A stretch of DNA of 64,000 nucleotides from Candidatus Binatia bacterium (GCA_026415395.1 JAOAHD010000007.1:62001-126000); one strand, 5' to 3'. Positions 1 to 9,197 are shown, counted from the first letter of the stretch. Made by a program: numbers and translations. The notes: generated from the sequence alone by a model not told the origin.

Positions 1-399
1 ATGGGGCGCGGCTTGGTTGAAGTACTTCAACGTGGACGCGGGGATATTTTTCTCGATTCCCGGCGCCATGCGGTGGGCGGCTTGGAGCAGGCCGAGAGGA
101 CCGCCTCCGTACTTGCTGTGCTCGGTCAAAAACGCCGTCAGCGAAGAAGGCCACTTGTCCTGCAGGATGAGGCCTCAGGAACGGTCCGTCAGCTTCTTCA
201 ATTTGTCGCTCCAAGGAAAGGGCGGGTGCTCGCGCTCGTGCCAACGAAGATCCTCGTACTGAACTCCGGTGCCTCCGTGCGCTTTTAAAAAGTCCGGGTA
301 CGCCTTGCCCGTCATGTGAAACCAGCCGATGGCCTCGCAGGCCAGGAGCAGCGGCCGGTGGCTGTGGAGAATCTGGAGCATTTGGGCGCTGTCGTTCAT
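1..399 (-). pseudogene. csx11: Csx11-type Cas10-like protein, N-terminal part, interrupted by in-frame TGA
   Basis: Runs from ATG at 399 to the left window edge, so the 3' end is missing. The first 74 codons encode a Csx11/Cas10-like N-terminus with an HD-domain-like segment whose metal motif is degenerate (HMTGK where HDxGK is usual). TGA at 175-177 then interrupts the frame. The same frame stays open for 58 more codons to the edge and still looks coding (ILQDKWPSS..., GPLGLLQAAHRM). I read this as one gene with a nonsense codon, which CGA to TGA would explain. Its ATG overlaps the stop of the upstream RAMP gene (CCATGA, 396-401), so it is the third gene of a type III operon. In family members the protein is the large effector subunit. 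As it stands it would be a 74-residue peptide. The Csx11 name comes from recognising the N-terminal pattern and is moderately secure. Confidence 0.6.
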
Positions 400-1336
400 G
401 GCGAGCCTCCAGCGGCTGGAAAGAGCTGGTCGCGCAAGCTCTGTCGATCGGTCGCCTGGATGGGATGATCTCTCCGCAAGGCCTGCCAGCTCTTAATTTC
501 CGCCGTGCCCCCACCCCACGGTGCGCTTGGCTGAGACGCCGTAAGCAGTCAGCATCTCCTCAATAGCTTTCAGCAGTGGGGGGCAACAGTTCCTTGGGTT
601 CCGGTGCGGCTTTCATTCCTGGCCAGGGGGCGTACAGCAAACGAAGCGCGCCTTTTGCGCCCTCCTCCTATCCATCTTGGCCCGCAGGCCGGGGCCGACG
701 GCCGGGCACAACCTCGTAATAAATCGGCTGCCTACCCGTCCGATGGCTGCGGTCGTGCGGGTTGATCACCTCGAAGTCGATCTTGTCGAACCACGTCGGG
801 TGAAAGACTAGGGCGCCATGTTTGAAGTCGTTCCTGTCACCGTACTCGCTGCCGAAGAGGTGCAGGATCCAGGCAGGGTCGGTCCAGTCGTCGAAGCGCT
901 TGCCTTGTGCCAAGTGTTCCCGCAGTCGTGCCTGCATGCGGCAAGCCCAGCATAGCATCCCCTTCCAGCTTGCTGCGGACATGTACGGCAAGCCGAACAC
1001 GCGATCCTTGCGCACGGGATTGTCGAGCACGTGGAAGATTCGGTCGTCCTTCGAGTACCAGTGTGTGAGCAGCTCGAACTCGGCCTCGAGAGCGAGCCAC
1101 GTGCTATGGAGGACCTGCGGTGGCCACCGGTCGAGTTGGAGATCGGCTGGGAGGCAGAGCGTTTTTTGAGCCGCTGGTTTGACGTAAGAGTTGCGGGCCT
1201 AGTTCTTCTGGCTGTTGCCTTTAGTGCTCCAGACCGCGCAGCCGTCCACGAAGCCCCAAGCGAGACCGGAGTGAAGCGGTCCGTCCGTGGGGCAGGCCTA
1301 AATAGACGCGAGGTCGGCGTAGAAGTCGAACGTCAT
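396..1336 (-). pseudogene. RAMP-superfamily type III CRISPR subunit, decayed (three in-frame TAG, two frameshifts)
   Basis: Starts at ATG 1336, overlapping the stop of the cmr1-like gene (ATGA), and ends at TGA 396-398, overlapping csx11. The intact core (668-1030) reads KDRVFGLPYMSAASWKGML, then LHLFGSEYG, FEVINPHDR and PIYYEVVP, which I recognise as a Cmr-type RAMP. TAG codons in frame lie at 1298-1300, 1199-1201 and 668-670. Near the 3' end a six-C run on the coding strand (578-583) and a five-G run (508-512) each shift the frame by one. Removing one base from each restores LLKAIEEMLTAYG, AKRTVGWG (RAMP glycine-rich loop region) and a continuous frame to the overlapping stop, 313 codons in all. 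That exact restoration shows the family length and operon structure were ancestral and that inactivation is secondary. The backbone subunit number (Cmr4/6-like) cannot be assigned. Confidence 0.72.
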
Positions 1337-2283
1337 GGTTTGTCCCCTCCCCCGCCCGCGAGAATACGCTCCCGGATGGCAGCGCCCGTAAGAAACTCCT
1401 CATCCTTCAGATTTGGCCAAACATCCTTCAATCGCTGACGCATCTCTTCCAGCGTGAGTGAGTCAGGGTATACAAAGCCGAACGCGCGGCGGGCGGTTTC
1501 GGGCTCCTTGAAGCTGAACACCTTGTTGCCCTCCGAAGGCTCCGGGTCGGCCCCTCTGCGTGCGTGCCGTCCGGCTAGCCACGAATCCCCGTGGTGTGAA
1601 TTTTGCTTTTTCTCTGGCCTGGCGATGATGCGGTTAAAGATGCTCGTTTTCGCATCCTGACGCGCAAGATAACGCCCTCTGACGCACCAAAAGTCCCCCA
1701 GCGATGCCCAGGCAAAGCCGTCGAGAGCTGGACTGTGCCAGCGTTGTTGGCGGACTTAACCCTGCAGTAGCTCCCGGTGGCAGGACCACAGGTCTTCCGG
1801 AAAGTCCGAGATGTTTATCAGCCCGTAATCGCGGTGATGAGCAGCGTTGGTGCGGCTCACTTCATTGCTCGGTTTGAGCACCGTCTTCCCGCCGAGTGCA
1901 CCGTACTCGGCGACGAAACGCAACGTCAGGTCGAGCAGGGCCCACTCCTCGCGAGCCATCGGGCGGAGCTCGGTGAAACGTAGGGTGAACGTGTCGCCTT
2001 GCTTGATCCGCGCGGCTTTGACCCGCCTGCTTTCGTTGAGAACCTCCAAGCGAAACTTCCGCGCCCAGCCGGTGCAGCCGAACAGCTCGCAGACGACGCA
2101 ATGCGAGTTACGCTGAGACTGGCGGCCTGTGGGGTCGCACGCCGTTCCGCCTAATCCGCGTACCAGCACTTCGAACCACCACCGGATGGATCCGAGCAGG
2201 CCGGTCGTAATTGTGCGATCTCCGCGTCGGTCGGCGTCACCGGTCCAAACGTCGGTGCGGGCTTCGAGGATGTAGTCGCTCAT
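1333..2283 (-). pseudogene. cmr1-like: Cmr1-like RAMP protein, interrupted by in-frame TAA
   Basis: A 317-codon frame from ATG 2283 to TGA 1333, broken once by TAA at 1756-1758. Before the stop it carries Cmr1-type features: WTGDADRRG near the N-terminus, GLLGSIRWWFEVLVRGLGG and ACDPTGRQ, a CVVCELFGCTGWARKF segment, and GGKTVLKPS. After the stop the same frame continues as FAWASLGDFWC, GRYLARQDAKTSIFNRIIA and SLTLEEMRQRLKDVWPNL up to the overlapping ATG of the next RAMP gene. CAA to TAA would restore it. A better ribosome site (GGAGGG, 2306-2311) precedes an earlier in-frame ATG at 2301, but codon 4 from that ATG is TAG (2290-2292), so even the start appears damaged. In Cmr complexes Cmr1 caps the crRNA 3' side. 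Here only a 175-residue fragment could be made. Confidence 0.7.
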
Positions 2284-2301
2284 ACTTGTCTACTCGGTCA
2301 T

Positions 2302-2928
2302 CGTTCCCTCCAAGGGTTCCACAACGGTAGTTCCTCTGGCTCCTACGACGTTCGTGCATTGAACGCACCGGTGCTGGCAATGCATCCCGGCCACCACCGC
2401 TGCCCCGTGCCTTTTCGCTGTGCGGAAGTAAATGTCCGTGCTGTGGGACCAACAGAATTCCCTTACGGTCTTGTGTGGATAACCGTTTGATCTGCAAGCA
2501 GTGCTCAAAATTCTCATGCTGTCAAATCATGGCGGGAGATTCCTGCCGACATGCCGGTTCCGTTGCGCGCCGCCGGCGGTACCACGGTGCAGGAGTGTGC
2601 TCGGCGGAGCGGCAACCTTACCTGCTGTTGCCCTTTACCCCGCCAGACAAGAGAGCGTCGTGTCTCCTGGGCGGACGCGGTCAAAAATTACAACTCGTAG
2701 AGCGATATTTAATGCGGTTGCCACCGCTGAGGATGGGTGTGGCATTAGCTGCGGTTGAGGGATGCTCGGGTGGGCAGTGCGGGTTAGGCAAGAGGGCAGC
2801 GAGCGGTAGGGGAAGAGGTAAGTTGACTAACGGCCTCCAGCTCGTGGACTGTGAGTCTCGGTTGCATTCGGAGATGCCCTTATGCAATCGCTCGGAAATC
2901 AATCTCTTGCCGGGACAGGAGTCCGCAC
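2302..2928. other. Gene-free stretch between the cas operon and the TMTC-like gene
   Basis: No convincing gene. The reading frame upstream of the cmr1-like gene is open on the minus strand to 2517 but lacks any recognisable domain. The stretch separates two divergent transcription units, so promoters for both should lie here. It carries one perfect DnaA box (2474-2482). No CRISPR repeat is visible. Confidence 0.5.
2474..2482 (-). promoter_or_regulatory. Perfect DnaA-box 9-mer
   Basis: TGTGGATAA on the plus strand, TTATCCACA on the minus strand, an exact match to the DnaA consensus. It stands alone: I saw no second good box between 2300 and 2930. It lies 2.2 kb from parB in an origin-proximal type neighbourhood, so it may be a remnant or outlier of the origin, or chance. 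Confidence 0.3.
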
Positions 2929-4647
2929 TTGGCAACGCCACGGAGGCAAAAGCCTCATTCGCGCAAAAACCGCCAGGCAGTCCGCGAAACCTCGCATGCT
3001 CAGGAGCCTACTCCGTTAACGCCTGCCGGTCAGCCTTCAGCTTCGGAGCGAAGCCGAGCTTGGCCGTGGCTATTTGTGCTTTTGGCTTTGGTGCTCGTGG
3101 CCTACTGGCCGGCGCTCGGCGGCGATTTCGTCCGTTGGGACGACCAGTTTTACGTGTTTGAGAACGAACTCCTTCGCGAGCCCTCCGGTTGGAAGGCGTT
3201 TTGGAACCCGACGGAGCGGCGGACACCACAATTCTATCCCTTGGTGTTTTCCAGCTACTGGCTCGAGTACCGCCTCTGGGGGCTCGATGCGCGCGGCTAC
3301 CATGCGGTAAACGCGGCGCTACATGCTGCCAACACGGCGCTGGCATTTTGCCTCGTCCGGCAGTGGGGTTTCGCTACTGTCACCGCATTTTCTGCCGCAG
3401 CCGTGTTTGCCCTGCACCCGGTACAAGTTGCTTCCGTGGCCTGGATTTCCGAGCGGAAAAATGTTCTCAGCGGATTTTTCTTGCTGCTGGCGTTCACGAG
3501 CTACTGGCGGGCGGAACGGCGTCGGCCAGGATGGTATGTGGCGAGCTTTGCGAGTTTTGTGGCAAGCCTCCTGAGCAAGACGCAGGGAGTCGCGCTGCCC
3601 CTGTCGTTTCTTATTGCCGAGTGGGCTGCGGCTCGTTGCCGCGGCCGGCGCGTTGCGTGGTCTTTCTGGCGCGATGGCGTGCTGTACCTGTTGCCGTTCT
3701 TTGCCGCGAGTGCTGTCATGGCGCTGATTACCGTCCACTTCGAGCATGACCGCTGGCCACCGTTGCCGTACACAGGGGCAGAGCGATTCCTGATCGCGAC
3801 CAACGCCTTGCTGTCTTATCTACGCACCATCCTGTGGCCCGCGGATTTATCGCCGATTTATCCGAAATGGGAATTATCGACCGACAATCTCGGCTGGTGG
3901 TTAGCTCCGGTAGGCTTGTCGCTGGCGTTGGCGGCCTTGTGGTTGTGGCGGAACCGCGTGCCACCGTGGATGTGGTGGGGCCTCGTTCACTTTTGCCTTG
4001 GCCTCCTACCTGTGCTCGGCATCGTTCCTTTCAACTTCTTTACGTACGCGTTCGTTGCCGACCACTTCCTCTATTTGTCCATGCTCGGCGCCGGGGTGGC
4101 TCTTGCGGTCGCCCTGCAAGCCGCAAGGACATGGTACCGAACAGGGGTTCGCGTGGTTGCTCTCGGTCTCGCGGTAGGGCTGGCGATTCTATCGTGGCAC
4201 GAGGCATGGCATTGGCGCGACAATCTCTCCTTTTGGCTGCACGTGCGCGAGCGGGATCCGCGCGGGTTTCTTGCCAATTTCAACTTGGGGTTGCACTTCC
4301 GCCGCGAAGGCCGTTGGGAGGACGCTGCTCGCTACTTTCGGCTGGCGGCTGAGGCACGGCCCGAGGCGGACTTTCCGTTTCGGCGTTACGCCGAGGCGCT
4401 GCGCTTGGCGCGGGGTGAGCAGGCAGTGATCGAAATGGCCACGGCCTGGCTGGGAAGGGCCCCGAACTTCGCCCCTGGCTATCTCGAGCGCGGGATCTCC
4501 CAGGAGCGAAGCGGAGAGAAGGAACAGGCGCTCAGCGATTACGAGCGCGCGCGCCGCCTGGCCCCCCTGGGGAGTTCGGTCGCTGCCGAGGCGCAGCAAC
4601 GACTCCTGGACCTCCGCGCGCGCAGCGGCTCCGCGACTGGCCCGTGA
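2929..4647 (+). CDS. TMTC-like polytopic membrane protein with C-terminal TPR repeats
   Basis: I chose TTG 2929 because AGGAG (2917-2921) sits 7 bases upstream. The frame is open further back to GTG 2851. The 572-residue product has a basic cytoplasmic N-terminus, a first membrane helix at about residues 45-63 and then an acidic pair in FVRWDDQFYV, as in GT-C glycosyltransferases. It also has the TMTC/DUF1736-like stretch HPVQVASVAWISERKNVLSG and roughly ten hydrophobic segments. The last 150 residues form about three TPR units (NFNLGLHFRREGRWEDAARY onward). TMTC-like bacterial proteins are thought to transfer sugars from lipid carriers to exported proteins. The exact donor and acceptor are unknown. 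It is transcribed alone, towards parB (convergent). Confidence 0.7.
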   Translation: MATPRRQKPHSRKNRQAVRETSHAQEPTPLTPAGQPSASERSRAWPWLFVLLALVLVAYWPALGGDFVRWDDQFYVFENELLREPSGWKAFWNPTERRTPQFYPLVFSSYWLEYRLWGLDARGYHAVNAALHAANTALAFCLVRQWGFATVTAFSAAAVFALHPVQVASVAWISERKNVLSGFFLLLAFTSYWRAERRRPGWYVASFASFVASLLSKTQGVALPLSFLIAEWAAARCRGRRVAWSFWRDGVLYLLPFFAASAVMALITVHFEHDRWPPLPYTGAERFLIATNALLSYLRTILWPADLSPIYPKWELSTDNLGWWLAPVGLSLALAALWLWRNRVPPWMWWGLVHFCLGLLPVLGIVPFNFFTYAFVADHFLYLSMLGAGVALAVALQAARTWYRTGVRVVALGLAVGLAILSWHEAWHWRDNLSFWLHVRERDPRGFLANFNLGLHFRREGRWEDAARYFRLAAEARPEADFPFRRYAEALRLARGEQAVIEMATAWLGRAPNFAPGYLERGISQERSGEKEQALSDYERARRLAPLGSSVAAEAQQRLLDLRARSGSATGP

Positions 4648-4708
4648 CGCTGACTGATGCTTTTTCCTGGGGAAGACTCAGGGCCAGTACGCAGCCCCTA
4701 GGCGTTGG

Positions 4709-5569
4709 TCACTCGACGCGCAGTCCTAGACGAAACAGTAAGGCGTGAAGCTGTTCGAGGGAGTAGTACTCGATTTCAAGTTTGCCTCCGCCGGTGCGGC
4801 GCGGCAGCAGCCGGACCTTCGTGCCGAGGAGCCGGCGAAGCTGGTCTTCCACCGCCTGCCAATCTGCGTCCAACCCTGTTCGCGCCGTGGGTTGTGAGCG
4901 CCGTTCCGCGTCGCGCACGCTCACGCCCTGCTGCAGGAACTCGCGCGCTAGGCGGCGCTGCTCCTCTGGAGAACGGACGGCGAGCAACGCCCGAGCGTGA
5001 CCGGCCGTGAGTCGGCCAGCGGAGATCTCGCGCTGAATGTCCTCGGGCAGGCGCAACAAGCGCAAGGCGTTGGCTACTGTCGAGCGATGCTTCCCCACCC
5101 GACTGGCAATTTCGTCCTGAGTCAAACCAAACTGCGTGCGCAGGCGCTCGTACGCCTGCGCTTCCTCGATCGGGTCGAGGTCCGCGCGCTGCAGGTTTTC
5201 GATCAGCGCTAGTTCGAGCGCTGTACGATCGTCCACCTCGCGAACCGTGGCTGGGATTTCAGTGAGCCCAGCGCGCTGCGCAGCTCGCAAGCGGCGCTCG
5301 CCTGCCACCAGCTCGTAACCGCTGCCGGCCGGGCGCACGACCACAGGCTGCAGCAGGCCCTGCTCGCGGATTGACTCAGCCAAAGCCTCGAGTTCTTCCG
5401 CCGAAAAGTTCTGCCGGGGTTGAAACGGGTTCGGACGAATCTGGTCGATCGGGATGCGCAGCAGCGAACCTGCAGCCCCCAATTCGGTGCCCCGCGCTGA
5501 CCCAGCGGCAGCTGGAATCAGCGCGTCCAGTCCCCGCCCCAATGCCCGCCGTTTGATCGAGCCATCCAT
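4709..5569 (-). CDS. parB: Chromosome-partitioning protein ParB
   Basis: 286 residues, the usual length. The N-terminus carries the ParA-contacting stretch ALGRGLDALIPAA. The CTP-binding ParB/Srx domain follows, with PNPFQPRQ, the GERRLRAAQRAG motif and ENLQRADLDPIEEAQAYERL. A KorB-type helix-turn-helix (FGLTQDEIASRVGKHRSTV) reads parS, and the C-terminus is a dimerisation region ending in LHALLFRLGL. ParB loads at parS and spreads as a CTP-dependent clamp, stimulating ParA. The start is 3 bases from the parA stop, so the two genes are co-transcribed. Two cognate parS sites lie at 6442-6457 and 9182-9197. Confidence 0.95.
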   Translation of the reverse strand: MDGSIKRRALGRGLDALIPAAAGSARGTELGAAGSLLRIPIDQIRPNPFQPRQNFSAEELEALAESIREQGLLQPVVVRPAGSGYELVAGERRLRAAQRAGLTEIPATVREVDDRTALELALIENLQRADLDPIEEAQAYERLRTQFGLTQDEIASRVGKHRSTVANALRLLRLPEDIQREISAGRLTAGHARALLAVRSPEEQRRLAREFLQQGVSVRDAERRSQPTARTGLDADWQAVEDQLRRLLGTKVRLLPRRTGGGKLEIEYYSLEQLHALLFRLGLRVE

Positions 5570-5572
5570 CGC

Positions 5573-6430
5573 TCACTCCCTCCTCTCCGTTCCACCGGCT
5601 GGGAGCTCCTCTGCACCCTGCCCTCCGAGGAACTCCTCACAGAACTGTTGGTAGGCAACCGCCCCCTTCGAGCTCGGATCGTACACGATAATTGGCTGAC
5701 CATGACTCGGCGCTTCGCTGAGGCGGACATTGCGCGGAATCACCGTCGCATAGACCTGCCCGGGGAAATGCTGGCGTACTTCCTCGGCCACTTGGTGTGA
5801 AAGCGTGTTTCGGGTGTCGAACATGGTGAGAAGCAGGCCCTCAATTTTCAGGCCAGGGTTGAGGCGGCGCCGGACCAGCGCGATTGTGTGTTGCAAGCTA
5901 CTCAGTCCCTCCAAAGCAAAGTACTCACACTGAACGGGGATCAATACCGAATCTGCCGCGGTGAGGCCGTTCAATGTGAGCAAGCCCAGGGATGGTGGGC
6001 AGTCGACGAGGATGAACGCAAACTGGTCGCGAATCGGACGCAGCGCCTCGCTGAGGCGATGCTCTCGGGCGAGCAACGGCACAAGCTCGATTTCCGCTCC
6101 AACCAAGTCGCGGGAAGCCGGCACGACCTGCAAGAGATCTGCTCCCGGAACCGAAACAGCCGCACCAGCGATAGGCTGTTCCTGCAACAAGACTTCGTAA
6201 CTCGACGCCTGGCCTACTTGGGCAGTGACCCCCAAAGCGCTGGTTGCGCTCGCTTGGGGGTCGAGGTCGACCACCAGGGTGCGCAAACCGCGTGTGGCCA
6301 AGCATGCTGCCAGATTGACCGCAGTCGTGGTTTTGCCCACTCCGCCTTTTTGGTTGGCAATGCAAACAATCCGGCCCAAGCCTAAGCTACCGCCCTGCAA
6401 AAGGTACTCCGCTCTTACCACGCAAGACAT
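5573..6430 (-). CDS. parA: Chromosome-partitioning ATPase ParA (Soj)
   Basis: Deviant Walker A ATPase with [18 protein letters not shown], the A' motif [13 protein letters not shown] and Walker [19 protein letters not shown]. It binds DNA as an ATP dimer and moves ParB-parS complexes. ATG 6430 gives 285 residues. A TTG at 6379 would give the family-typical start [13 protein letters not shown], so the first 17 residues may not be translated. The parS site at 6442-6457 lies only 12 bases before ATG 6430, on the leader of this gene, so ParB binding could repress parAB. It is third in the mnmG-rsmG-parA-parB series. Confidence 0.95.
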   Translation of the reverse strand: MSCVVRAEYLLQGGSLGLGRIVCIANQKGGVGKTTTAVNLAACLATRGLRTLVVDLDPQASATSALGVTAQVGQASSYEVLLQEQPIAGAAVSVPGADLLQVVPASRDLVGAEIELVPLLAREHRLSEALRPIRDQFAFILVDCPPSLGLLTLNGLTAADSVLIPVQCEYFALEGLSSLQHTIALVRRRLNPGLKIEGLLLTMFDTRNTLSHQVAEEVRQHFPGQVYATVIPRNVRLSEAPSHGQPIIVYDPSSKGAVAYQQFCEEFLGGQGAEELPAGGTERRE

Positions 6431-6441
6431 TCCCTGGAAAG

Positions 6442-6457
6442 TGTTTCACGTGAAACA
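6442..6457. promoter_or_regulatory. parS: parS centromere site 1
   Basis: TGTTTCACGTGAAACA, an exact match to the bacterial parS consensus. The palindrome extends to 18 bp (6441-6458). It sits between rsmG and parA, directly in front of the parA reading frame, where ParB binding would nucleate and could also block parA expression. Confidence 0.95.
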
Positions 6458-6479
6458 CTGGACCCGATCCAGAACTCGT

Positions 6480-6540
6480 CTTGGCGCCAAGCATGGAGGG
6501 CGCCTCGACCTTGGTCGGCCCCCCTTGCTGTGGACCAAGG
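6480..6540. other. Inverted repeats in the rsmG-parA spacer
   Basis: CTTGGCGCCAAG (6480-6491) is a perfect 12-bp palindrome. CCTTGGTC (6509-6516) pairs with GACCAAGG (6533-6540) around a 16-base loop. Neither is followed by a T run on the minus strand, so these are better read as protein sites or an attenuator-like fold than as an intrinsic terminator. Confidence 0.4.
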
Positions 6541-6580
6541 CGGCGGAGTAGGCAGTCTGCGCACTGTACGTGCTGATTGA

Positions 6581-7294
6581 TCAACTGTGGACTTTGGGTC
6601 CTCGACTGCGGGCTTCGTGCTGGCGCTCGATCGATCCTTCAGGGGCTCGTTCGAGGACCACCAAGGTCCGTTCGCCCCATTGTCGCGGCAACTGGTAGCG
6701 GCGCACTTCCAGAACCTTGAATCCTTCCGGGATGTCGCGAAGCTCGGGCTCTGGATGCGGTCCTTTCATCGCCACGAGCTTCCCAGTGGGTGCGACTAGC
6801 GGGGCCGCCAAGCGGACAAAGGTGGCGAGGTCAGCTAAAGCCCGCGACAGAACCACGTCGAATGCGGACTCGAGTCGCGCCTGCAGGTCCTCGACACGCG
6901 CTTCTTCAACGTGCACCCAGACCAGTCCGAGTTCGCGTGTGCAATGGCGGAGGAAGTTTGCGCGCTTGCGGCGGGGTTCGATCAGAGCGAACCCACAATC
7001 GGGGCGAGCGATCGCGAGAGGAATGCCAGGAAACCCGGCGCCGCTGCCGACGTCCGTGACGCGCTGCCCCTCGGCCAGCAAAGGGAGGACGTGCAACGAG
7101 TCGAATATATGGTGCAAGGAAATTTCTTCAGCCGTCTTTGCTCCCGTGAGGGAGATCCGCTCGTTCCACAACAGCAGGAGTGCGACATACTTTTCGAATT
7201 GGGCGGCAGCCTCGGGCGGTAAGCGTAGCCCCTCGGTTGCGCAATGCTGGAGGAGTTCCGCTATCGCGGTTTGAATCTCGCCCTGTTCACGCAA
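6581..7294 (-). CDS. rsmG: 16S rRNA (guanine-N7)-methyltransferase RsmG
   Basis: 237 residues. It methylates N7 of G527 (E. coli numbering) in 16S rRNA using SAM. The family signature is clear: [16 protein letters not shown] then LHHIFDSL, the SAM loop [19 protein letters not shown], and [18 protein letters not shown] with the catalytic region GKLVAMKG. The start overlaps the 3' end of mnmG by 8 bases, the classic gidA-gidB arrangement, so translation is coupled. It is followed by parA after a spacer holding parS. Confidence 0.95.
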   Translation of the reverse strand: MREQGEIQTAIAELLQHCATEGLRLPPEAAAQFEKYVALLLLWNERISLTGAKTAEEISLHHIFDSLHVLPLLAEGQRVTDVGSGAGFPGIPLAIARPDCGFALIEPRRKRANFLRHCTRELGLVWVHVEEARVEDLQARLESAFDVVLSRALADLATFVRLAAPLVAPTGKLVAMKGPHPEPELRDIPEGFKVLEVRRYQLPRQWGERTLVVLERAPEGSIERQHEARSRGPKVHS

Positions 7295-9167
7295 CGCCAG
7301 CCCTTCGTAGGTGTACGGACAGCAGTGCTAATGCGGCCGGTGTGAGGCCGGGTACCCGCGCCGCTTGGCCCAACGAGCGCGGGCGCACGCGCGAGAGTTT
7401 TTCTTGAACCTCGCGGGAAAGACCGGGGATCGTGGTGAAATCCAGGTCCGCCGGGATGGGTGTTTCCTCCATTTTACGCAGTCGCTCGATTTGTTCCTCT
7501 TGGCGACGCACGTACCCGGCGTACTTGATGTCAACCTCTACTTGAGCGACCGCGTCCGGTGGAAGTTCCGCAAGGGGCGGCGCGAGTTGGCACACGGATT
7601 CGTAGGACAACTCTGGGCGCCGGAGCAGTTGGGCAAGGGTTGTCGGATTGACGATTTCCGCCGTTCCCAAAGCCCGCAATCGCTCATTGGTCTCCCGTGT
7701 GGGGTAAAGGATCGTTTGTTCCAGTCGCTCGATCTCGCGCTCCACGGCACAGCGCTTCGCTTCCACGCGCCGCCACTCCTCGTCGCCCACCACGCCAATG
7801 TCCCGGCCGAGAGGCGCGAGTCGCGTGTCGGCATTGTCCTCGCGCAGAAGCAAACGGTACTCGGCCCGCGAGGTAAACATCCGGTAGGGCTCGCCGCCAA
7901 CGCCTTTCGTTACAAGGTCATCGACGAGAACGCCCATATAAGCCTGGTTCCGGCGCAACACGAACGGTTCCCGACCCTGCACTTTCAATGCGGCGTTGAT
8001 CCCGGCCAAGAGTCCTTGGGCGGCTGCTTCCTCGTAGCCCGTCGTCCCGTTGATTTGTCCGGCATGAAACAGGCCCTGAATCAGTTTCGTCTCCAACCAC
8101 GGGAAGAGCTGAGTTGGATCGACGAAATCGTATTCAATGGCATACCCTGGGCGCATGATTCTGGCCTCCTCGAGGCCGGGGATCGAACGCACCATGGCTA
8201 ATTGTACGTCGAGCGGGAGACTCGTGGAGAGTCCGTTCGGGTAGATTTCCACCGTGTCTCGCCCCTCAGGCTCGAGAAAAATTTGATGCCGCTCCTTGTC
8301 GGCAAAACGCACAACCTTGTCCTCAATCGAAGGACAATACCGGGGCCCTCGTCCACGGATTTGGCCTGAAAACAGGGGTGAACGGTGGAGCGCCCCACGA
8401 ATGATTTCATGCGTGCGCGCAGTCGTGTAGGTGATGAAACAAGGCACCTGTGGCTGGGTGATGGCTGTCGTGGAGAAGGAAAAAGGCTTGGGGGGATCGT
8501 CCCCGTACTGCGGTTCGAGGCGGGAAAAATCAATCGTGCGGCGATCGAGCCGGGGGCAAGTGCCGGTCTTTAGACGTCCTACAGTGAAGCCCAACGAAGC
8601 GAGCTGCTCGCTTAAGCCATGAGCCGCAAAGTCCCCCGCCCGGCCTGCGGACATCTGCCGCTCTCCCACGTGAATAAGGCCATTGAGGAATGTTCCCGTG
8701 GTAAGCACTACGGTTCGGCCCTCGATTTGCTCACCCATTTGCGTTTGCACACCGACCACGCTGCTTCCGTGCAACAACAACCGCTCCACGCTGGCCTGGT
8801 ACAGCGTGAGCCCAGGAGTATTTTCCAGGCGGGCTTTCATGCGTTGCCGGTACGAGGCCTTGTCAGCCTGTGCCCGTGAGGCGCGGACCGCTGGGCCCTT
8901 TTTGGTGTTGAGCTGGCGGAATTGAATTCCGGTCTCGTCGATCGCCTTAGCCATCTCCCCACCGAGGGCGTCGATCTCTTTCACTAAATGGCCTTTGCCA
9001 ATGCCGCCGATGGCTGGGTTGCAGGACATCTGGCCGATGTGGTCGAGATTGAGCGTCAGCAAAAGCACATCCGCCCCCAAACGCACCGCTGCGAGCGCAG
9101 CTTCGATGCCAGCGTGGCCTGCGCCGACGACGATGACATCAAAGGTACGGTCAAACGGACCCATCAT
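7287..9167 (-). CDS. mnmG: tRNA uridine-5-carboxymethylaminomethyl modification enzyme MnmG (GidA)
   Basis: 626 residues, full length. With MnmE it installs the cmnm5 group on U34 of certain tRNAs, using FAD and methylene-THF. The N-terminal FAD dinucleotide fold is [20 protein letters not shown], followed by the GidA signatures [20 protein letters not shown] and [15 protein letters not shown]. Near the C-terminus [13 protein letters not shown] and [16 protein letters not shown] match the second signature, and a helical tRNA/MnmE-binding tail follows. AGGAG precedes the start. A parS site (9182-9197) lies just upstream in the leader. No mnmE is visible in the window. Confidence 0.96.
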   Translation of the reverse strand: MMGPFDRTFDVIVVGAGHAGIEAALAAVRLGADVLLLTLNLDHIGQMSCNPAIGGIGKGHLVKEIDALGGEMAKAIDETGIQFRQLNTKKGPAVRASRAQADKASYRQRMKARLENTPGLTLYQASVERLLLHGSSVVGVQTQMGEQIEGRTVVLTTGTFLNGLIHVGERQMSAGRAGDFAAHGLSEQLASLGFTVGRLKTGTCPRLDRRTIDFSRLEPQYGDDPPKPFSFSTTAITQPQVPCFITYTTARTHEIIRGALHRSPLFSGQIRGRGPRYCPSIEDKVVRFADKERHQIFLEPEGRDTVEIYPNGLSTSLPLDVQLAMVRSIPGLEEARIMRPGYAIEYDFVDPTQLFPWLETKLIQGLFHAGQINGTTGYEEAAAQGLLAGINAALKVQGREPFVLRRNQAYMGVLVDDLVTKGVGGEPYRMFTSRAEYRLLLREDNADTRLAPLGRDIGVVGDEEWRRVEAKRCAVEREIERLEQTILYPTRETNERLRALGTAEIVNPTTLAQLLRRPELSYESVCQLAPPLAELPPDAVAQVEVDIKYAGYVRRQEEQIERLRKMEETPIPADLDFTTIPGLSREVQEKLSRVRPRSLGQAARVPGLTPAALALLSVHLRRAGVA

Positions 9168-9181
9168 TGAACTCCTGCGCT

Positions 9182-9197
9182 TGTTTCACGTGAAACA
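9182..9197. promoter_or_regulatory. parS: parS centromere site 2
   Basis: Second exact TGTTTCACGTGAAACA, 2.74 kb from the first. It sits 15 bases upstream of the mnmG start, immediately before the AGGAG ribosome site, so ParB occupancy could affect mnmG expression. Two sites in one cluster make this the likely centromere region of the chromosome. Confidence 0.95.

Noticed and set aside
175-177. Selenocysteine at the csx11 TGA
   Set aside because: No SECIS-like hairpin was evident after the codon, and neighbouring genes carry TAG and TAA stops too, so nonsense mutation fits better.
668-2292. TAG reassignment in this organism
   Set aside because: Several intact genes end in TAG (for example the dprA-like gene, the TPR-metallopeptidase, mutY and the small gene at 17.7 kb), and TAA and TGA also interrupt the same operon.
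1-2900. CRISPR array beside the type III genes
   Set aside because: No regularly spaced direct repeats were seen in the spacer or elsewhere in the window. An array could lie beyond the left edge.
2475-3161. 228-codon plus-strand frame before the TMTC-like gene
   Set aside because: It overlaps the real gene in another frame and shows no conserved features.
4648-4708. Intrinsic terminator between the convergent TMTC-like gene and parB
   Set aside because: A short T run is present but no stable stem could be drawn next to it.
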